Made by a program: the position numbers and the translations under genes | The notes under the pieces: generated by a model | The model's database searches: none | Seen by the model: only the letters and a program-made list of their open reading frames with translations | Told to the model about the DNA's origin: nothing | Shown here: piece by piece, positions 59,241 through 64,000 of the stretch | Layout of the letters: every line of letters starts with the position of its first letter | Position numbering within the stretch: the stretch's first letter is position 1 | NCBI GenBank assembly: GCA_905221605.1 | Contig: CAJNDS010002424.1 | Span: 421,209 to 485,208 of the forward strand | Direction of reading: 5' to 3' | Source: Symbiodinium natans | Taxonomy: Eukaryota; Sar; Dinophyceae; Suessiales; Symbiodiniaceae | DNA length: 64,000 nt

Positions 59241-59437
59241 CTGGGCAGCCGGTATAGGGTTTAGGGTTTAGGGTTTAGGTTTAGGGTTTAGGGTTTCGGG
59301 TTTCGGGCTGAGGGTTTCGGGCTTAGGGTTTAGGGTTCAGGGTTTAGGGTTTAGGGTTTAGGGTTTGGGGTTTGGGGTTTGGGGTTTGGGCGTTTAGGGT
59401 TTGGGCGTTTAGGGTTTAGGGTTTAGGGTTTAGGGGT

Positions 59438-59547
59438 AGGAGGCCATGAACTTATACGTAGGGTCCTAAGTTCCCTATATAAGGACATAACCATAATTGC
59501 CCTACGTATAACCCTACTTATAAGAACCCATGAACCTCCAAGTAGGG
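59438..59547. mobile_element. MITE-like element, family A copy 3
   Basis: Its right end CCATGAACCTCCAAGTAGGG matches the other family-A termini in inverse orientation. The left end is degenerate. The interior shares CTTATA, CCCTAC and ACCATAATT blocks with copy 2. Confidence 0.45.
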
Positions 59548-60364
59548 ATTGTGGCGCAACCCCCAACACTTCAAGAGCCCGTGGTCATCCTCATGCTCAC
59601 CCCGCCCGCCCCCGCCAAGACAAAAACTGCGCCCTTCAAGAAGAAACATCTAACCATAAACCCTAAACCCTAAACCCGAAACCCTTACACTACGCCCTGT
59701 ACCCTAAACCCTAAACCCTAAACCCGAAACCCTAAACCCTAAACCCTAAACCCTAAACCCGAAACCCTAAACCCTAAACCCTAAACCCTAAACCGTACAA
59801 GTTCTTTTGATAAGGACTCAGGCGTTTTTCTTGCATGCCCCGTCGAACCTTTGAAGGGACGCTTCGGGTATATGGTCCGAACGCTAAGAAATCGCGAAAG
59901 GTTGGCCGAGGAGGTGACTTGCAGATGCGGAAGACGCCTGAGTTGACGATGAAGTCCTTGGCTGGCTTGGGGTTTGGGGTTTGGGGTTTGGGGTCTAGGG
60001 TTTATAAGGGTTAAGGGTTAAGGGTTAAGGGTTTAGGGTTTAGGGTTTAGGGTTTAGGGTTTAAGGTTTGGGGTTTGGGGTTTGGGGTTTGGGGTTTAGC
60101 CGAGTACGAACCAGATTAGCCGCGGCTGGTCTTCTAGACTGAGGGAACCCGAAACTTGCCCTAAACCCTAAACGCCCAAACCCCAAACCCCAAACCCTAA
60201 ACCCTAAACCCTAAACCCTAAACCCAATCGGCTGTCTGCATGTCGTGCAGGCTGTTGGGAACAATTCCCTAAGGAAATGGGGCGAATCCTAAACCCGAAA
60301 CCCTAAACCCGAAACCCTAAACCCTAAACCCTAAACCCGAAACCCTAAACCCTAAACCCTAAAC

Positions 60365-60428
60365 CCCGGGAGGTTCCTAAGCCGAGCCGCGAGGAGCTCA
60401 TCTTGCGCCGCAGCATTTGCAAGGACCT
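60365..60428 (-). CDS. Putative host exon (VLANAAAQDELLAARLRNLP)
   Basis: The acceptor is TTTTTGTCCCAG and the donor GGG|GTTTAGGG. It has 20 codons with split codons at both ends. The plus strand is also open (REELILRRSICKDLWD), but its splice sites are poorer. Confidence 0.45.
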
Positions 60429-61119
60429 CTGGGACAAAAAAACCGGTTCGCTTTCCCAAAAAAGTTTAGGGTTTAGGGTTTAGGGTTTAGGGTTTAGGGT
60501 TTAGGGTTTAGGGTTTAGGGTTTAGGGTTTAGGGTGCTGTAGATAGCGGATGACTGATGCCACTGTAGCTTCTCCCTGTCATTCCCTGGTTATGCAGACA
60601 TGTTCTTCCTTACAAGGGTAATATAGGGATGACGATGCTGTACTTTTCTACATTTTTGTGCTAAACCCTAAACCCTAAACCCTAAACCCTAAACCCCAAA
60701 CCCTAAACTCTAAACCCTAAACCCTAAACCCTAAACCCTAAACCCTAAAGGGCTTCCCAAGCAAATAGTAGTAATTTCGTGGACTCGCGGTCTCATGGCA
60801 GATTCAGCATTCGCGGCGTGTGCTGTAGCAGCTCGTCAGGTGGTCATGGCAGAACATGGGTAGCAGGTGTAGAGTTTGGGGTTTGGGGTTTGGGGTTTGG
60901 GGTTTAGGGTTTAGGGTTTAGGGTTTATGGTTTAGGGTTTAGGGTTTAGGCTTTAGGGTTTAGGGTTTAGGGTTTAGCACGGCACCTTCTAAGAAGGATA
61001 GGCAAAGTGGGACCATGAAATATAGAGACAAGTGGGCTTCTAAACCCTGATCAAGCCCAACACCTCATCCCCTAACACTGAGCGGAGGGGCCTTCTTCTC
61101 AACCCTGAACCCTCCTAAA

Positions 61120-61345
61120 GCCCTAAAGCCTAAAACCCTAAAGACGTAAAACCCTAAATCCCTACAAGCCTAAAACCCTAAATCCCTAAAGACCTAAACC
61201 CCTGAAACCCTAAAACCCTAAAACCATAAGACCCTAAAACCCTAAATCCCTAAAACCCTAAAACCCTAAATCCCGAAAACCCTAAAACCACTAAATCCCT
61301 AAAACCCTGAAGCCCTAAAACTTTAAAACCCTAAAACCCTAAAAA
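61120..61345. repeat. CCCTAAAA / CCCTAAAT octamer array
   Basis: An irregular octamer array, more diverged than that at 5379-5610. Confidence 0.8.
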
Positions 61346-61420
61346 CCACAAAAAAAATATAAAAAACACACACATTAAAAAAATAAAAACCTTGGGCTCC
61401 TGACCCTAAAACCCTAAAAC

Positions 61421-61514
61421 CCTAAGGGGAGCTCTCCGGGAGCCCGGACGCCCAGAACTTTCTGCCGGATCTCCAGGGTGGACGTGGCGAGCATGGGAAA
61501 CAGGTAGTCCTCAG
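61421..61514 (-). CDS. Putative host exon (DYLFPMLATSTLEIRQKVLG)
   Basis: The acceptor is ACCCTAAG and the donor AGG|GTTTTAGG. It has two bases, 30 codons and two bases. Good codon use; the peptide ends VRAPGELPL. Confidence 0.55.
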
Positions 61515-62462
61515 CTTAGGGTTTAGGGTTCAGGGTTTAGGGTCTAGGGTCTAGGGTTTAGGGTTTAGGGTTTAGGGTTTAGGGTTTAGGGTTTAGGGTT
61601 TAGGGTTTAGGGTTTAGGGTTTAGGGTTTAGGGTTTAGGGTTTAGGGTTTAGGGTTTAGGGTTTAGGGTTTAGGGTTTAGGATGAGGCTTTAGGGTTTAG
61701 GGACACAGGTAGTCATCCGTTTTGTAAGATGTTCGGGGTTCAGGGCTTTCGGGTTTCAAGGGTTTTGGGGCTTTAGGGTTTTTGGGTTTAGGGTTTATGG
61801 AAAGCAGTAGCCCTCAGTTTCAGGGTTGCAGGGCTTTTGGGCTTTTGGGTTTAGGGTTAGGGTCAAGCGTTTACTTTGAAACTTTGGATCTAGGAAAACA
61901 GGGTGTCCCAAGTTTTGTGGTTTCATGTGGGTCCATCGTTATGAATCCCTCATATGCACTCTATAGATTTTGAGGTTTTTCGGGTTTCAGGGGGGGTTCT
62001 ACGGACTTAGGGTTTTAGGATTATGGTTGTAGGGTTTTAGGATCTTAGGGTTCTAGGGTTTTAGGGTTTTGGGGGGTTCTGGGGTTTGAGGTTTTGGGGT
62101 TTAGGGGTTTGAGGGTTTAGGGCTTAGGGTCATAAAGTTCCGGGTTTTTTGGTTTAGGGCTTCGGGCTTGGGGCTTAGTATTTTGGGGGGGCTTAGCTTT
62201 TAAGGTGTATAGTGCGTGTAGGTCTCTTCGACAGCGAGTACGTTCCTGTGGTGCGTGTGTGGCTCTGATCTTTAAGGCACCCCAAAACCCTAAACCCTAA
62301 ACCCTAAATCCCCAACTCGGGTGCTTCTCAACCCCATACGCCCATGCTGCGAGTGGCGCCATAGTTTGGGTAACTCAGCCCCCTTGTTTGCAAACCCTTG
62401 TTCGAGCCTTGATCCCATTGCCCTAAACCCTAAACCCTAAACCCTAAAGCCTAAAAAGCCCT

Positions 62463-62511
62463 CAGCCGGGGCCAAGGCAGATCGTGCACGGATCATACAC
62501 TCGGGCTCTTC
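62463..62511 (-). CDS. Putative host exon (EEPECMIRARSALAP)
   Basis: The acceptor is GTTCGAG and the frame is open about 16 codons. The 3' end is not resolved. Confidence 0.35.
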
Positions 62512-63284
62512 CTCGAACGGGTTTAGGGCTTAGGGTTTAGGGTTTAGGGTTTAGGGTTTAGGGTTTAGGGTTTAGGCCGGGGTAGAGGGGGTTGAGGGTT
62601 TAGGGGCGTAGGGTTGGGGTTCAGGGGTTGAGGTTTCGGGTGGGGAGGACTTCAGGGCCTTGCAGATTTTGGGGGTTTAGGGCTTGGGCGGCTTGGGGAT
62701 TAGGGGGCTCCAGGCTAGAGGGTGCATCCCTGGAAGATTGAGTGGTGGCGTGGGATTTCCGAGTCATGTTGCTAAGACCTGAACCCTAAACCCTAAACCA
62801 CCCCTACACCCTAAACCCAAACTGCCAGCTTGGGCCCTACATGTTGGATGGTTTTGAAGTCATTGGCCCTCTCCCCGTGCCTCCTAGACGGCTTTGGGGC
62901 GGGTCCAGGATTTCGGAATTCGGGCTTGGGGTTTAAGGTTTCGGGGGTTAGGGTTTAGGGTTTAGGGTTTCGGGTTTGGGGGTTAGGGGTTGGGGGGGTT
63001 CGAGTTTAGGGCCTAAGCCCTGCAACCTGAAATAAGGCCCGGCTAGTGCTTGTGCAGGGGTTATCTGGGTCTTCTTGTGTAGAGGAAGATGCCATGAACC
63101 CTTGAAGAAGCCAACTTTCGAAAAGCTTCTATCAAACATTTGAGTTTGGGTTTCGGAAGACCCTGAGCCGTGAGCCCCAAACGCTGGAGCTGGTTTAGGG
63201 TTTAGGGTTTAGAGTTTGGGGATTAGGGTTTAGGGTTTAGGGTTTGGGGTTTAGGGTTTAGGGTTTAGGGCTCAAGACCCAGAC

Positions 63285-63359
63285 TTCAAACAAGAGGCCT
63301 CATCGAACTGCTTGATCCGAGCTGGATCGGCCAAGGAGTTTGCGATGAGCCTGGCGTCG
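63285..63359 (-). CDS. Putative host exon (DARLIANSLADPARIKQFDE)
   Basis: The acceptor is CTGCCAAAG and the donor AA|GTCTGGG. It has one base, 24 codons and two bases. Well-formed helix; ends ASCL. Confidence 0.55.
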
Positions 63360-63589
63360 CTTTGGCAGTGGGCTTTGGGGTTTGGGGGTTTGGGTTTGGG
63401 GGCCCTAAACCCTAAACCCTAAAGCCTAAACCCTAAACCCTGCTAGGGTTTGGGGGTTTAGGGTTTAAGGGGTTTTCGGGCTTAGGTTGCAAGAGGGCTT
63501 TCAGGCAATGCGTCAGGGTCCGGCATTGTCTGGTGCCGGCTCCTTTCCCGCGGCTGTCAGTGAAAGCCGGAGGGCTCGGGTTAGTTTTA

Positions 63590-63753
63590 GGGTTTAGGGT
63601 TTAGGGTTTAGGGTTTAGGGTTTAGGGCTTAGGGTTAGGATTTAGGGTTTAGGGTTTAGGGTTTAGGGTTTAGGGTTTAGGGTTTAGGGTTTAGGGTTTA
63701 GGGTTTAGGGTTTAGGGTTTAGGGTTTAGGGTTTAGGGTTTAGGGTTTAGGGT

Positions 63754-63785
<32 letters not shown>

Positions 63786-63788
63786 GGT
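63590..63788 (+). repeat. TTTAGGG then TTGAGGG array
   Basis: About 22 TTTAGGG units followed by six TTGAGGG units. Confidence 0.95.
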
Positions 63789-64000
63789 TTAGGCTGCGGC
63801 CAAGAAACGCCATGAGACTCGGCTGCAGCCACTCCGGGCCTCCGGCTGTCCCCATTTGGTGGGGTTTAGGGTTTGGGGTTTCTGGTTTAGGGTTTGGGGT
63901 TTCGGGTTTAGGGTTTAGGGGTGCTGTGCACAGCTCCCATGCGGCAAAGCAGCTACACCAGGGCTTCAGGGTTTCGGGTTTGGGATTTAGGGTTTAAAAT

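Larger units (their letters stand above)
55927..64000. other. Right host flank
   Basis: The same texture as the left flank: telomere-like arrays (for example 57885-57975, 59000-59075, 59260-59440, 60465-60535, 61515-61680, 63590-63788) between unique segments open on the minus strand. The listed exons are the best of these. Octamer-type CCCTAAAA sequence occupies 61120-61345. Confidence 0.6.

Overview
The window has two unlike parts. The flanks (1-35073 and 55927-64000) are a GC-rich eukaryotic nuclear genome saturated with short arrays of the heptamer TTTAGGG/CCCTAAA and its variants. The central block (35074-55926) is an AT-rich, densely coding, integrated DNA virus. The host is most likely a unicellular alga, and I lean towards an alveolate/dinoflagellate. 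The reasons are the TTTAGGG-type repeat, strong GC3 in the exon-like segments, a probable GC splice donor, PDZ and acyl-carrier-like segments, and a weak possible relict spliced-leader sequence. I cannot name the species.

Flanks. There is no continuous host gene. Instead, segments of about 30-120 bp are open on the minus strand, use GC-rich codons, and are bounded by AG acceptors and GT (sometimes GC) donors. Between them lie 200-1000 bp introns made largely of telomere-like arrays. Many arrays abut the splice junctions, and the coding-strand unit TTTAGGG can itself supply a donor (G|GTTTAG) and an acceptor (TTTAG|G). Three segments (30659-30724, 29791-29824, 28699-28773) join in compatible phases into the end of a PDZ domain. 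At 25941-26016 a perfect 24-bp direct repeat flanks exactly four CCCTAAA units at an exon edge, as expected if repeats are patched in at staggered breaks. Each array tends to be homogeneous for its own 7-, 8- or 9-mer variant. The flanks also hold a 202-bp satellite (1-865), MITE-like elements and a tRNA-like SINE fragment. A 208-codon ORF on the right combines an N-terminal segment that may be ubiquitin-like with a C-terminal acyl-carrier-like segment.

The virus. This is a 20,853-bp polinton-like virus (PLV) with 228-bp terminal inverted repeats that I read as identical. It sits in a TTTAGGG array. The left, minus-strand block carries two small coiled-coil genes, a 1289-aa replication protein (family-B-polymerase-like motifs, SF1 helicase, HNH-like C-terminus), an rve-type integrase split by a -1 frameshift at a T TTT TTA heptamer, and several small genes. 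An array of hairpin-forming repeats lies in the same block. The right, morphogenesis block carries a packaging ATPase, a tail-fibre-like protein with an S74 autoprocessing chaperone, a GIY-YIG nuclease, the probable major capsid protein, a lipase-like hydrolase, the probable penton protein and virion-associated proteins. Divergent gene pairs share promoters of 37 and 51 bp.

Odd points. Four minus-strand early genes share an imperfect palindrome just upstream of their starts. Three small early-region genes carry reading-frame lesions although all large genes are intact. A vestigial copy of the right terminus lies 2.1 kb inside the element, which suggests a chimeric right arm. A block of about 90 bp in the virus is clearly related to a host-flank sequence at 21.5 kb.
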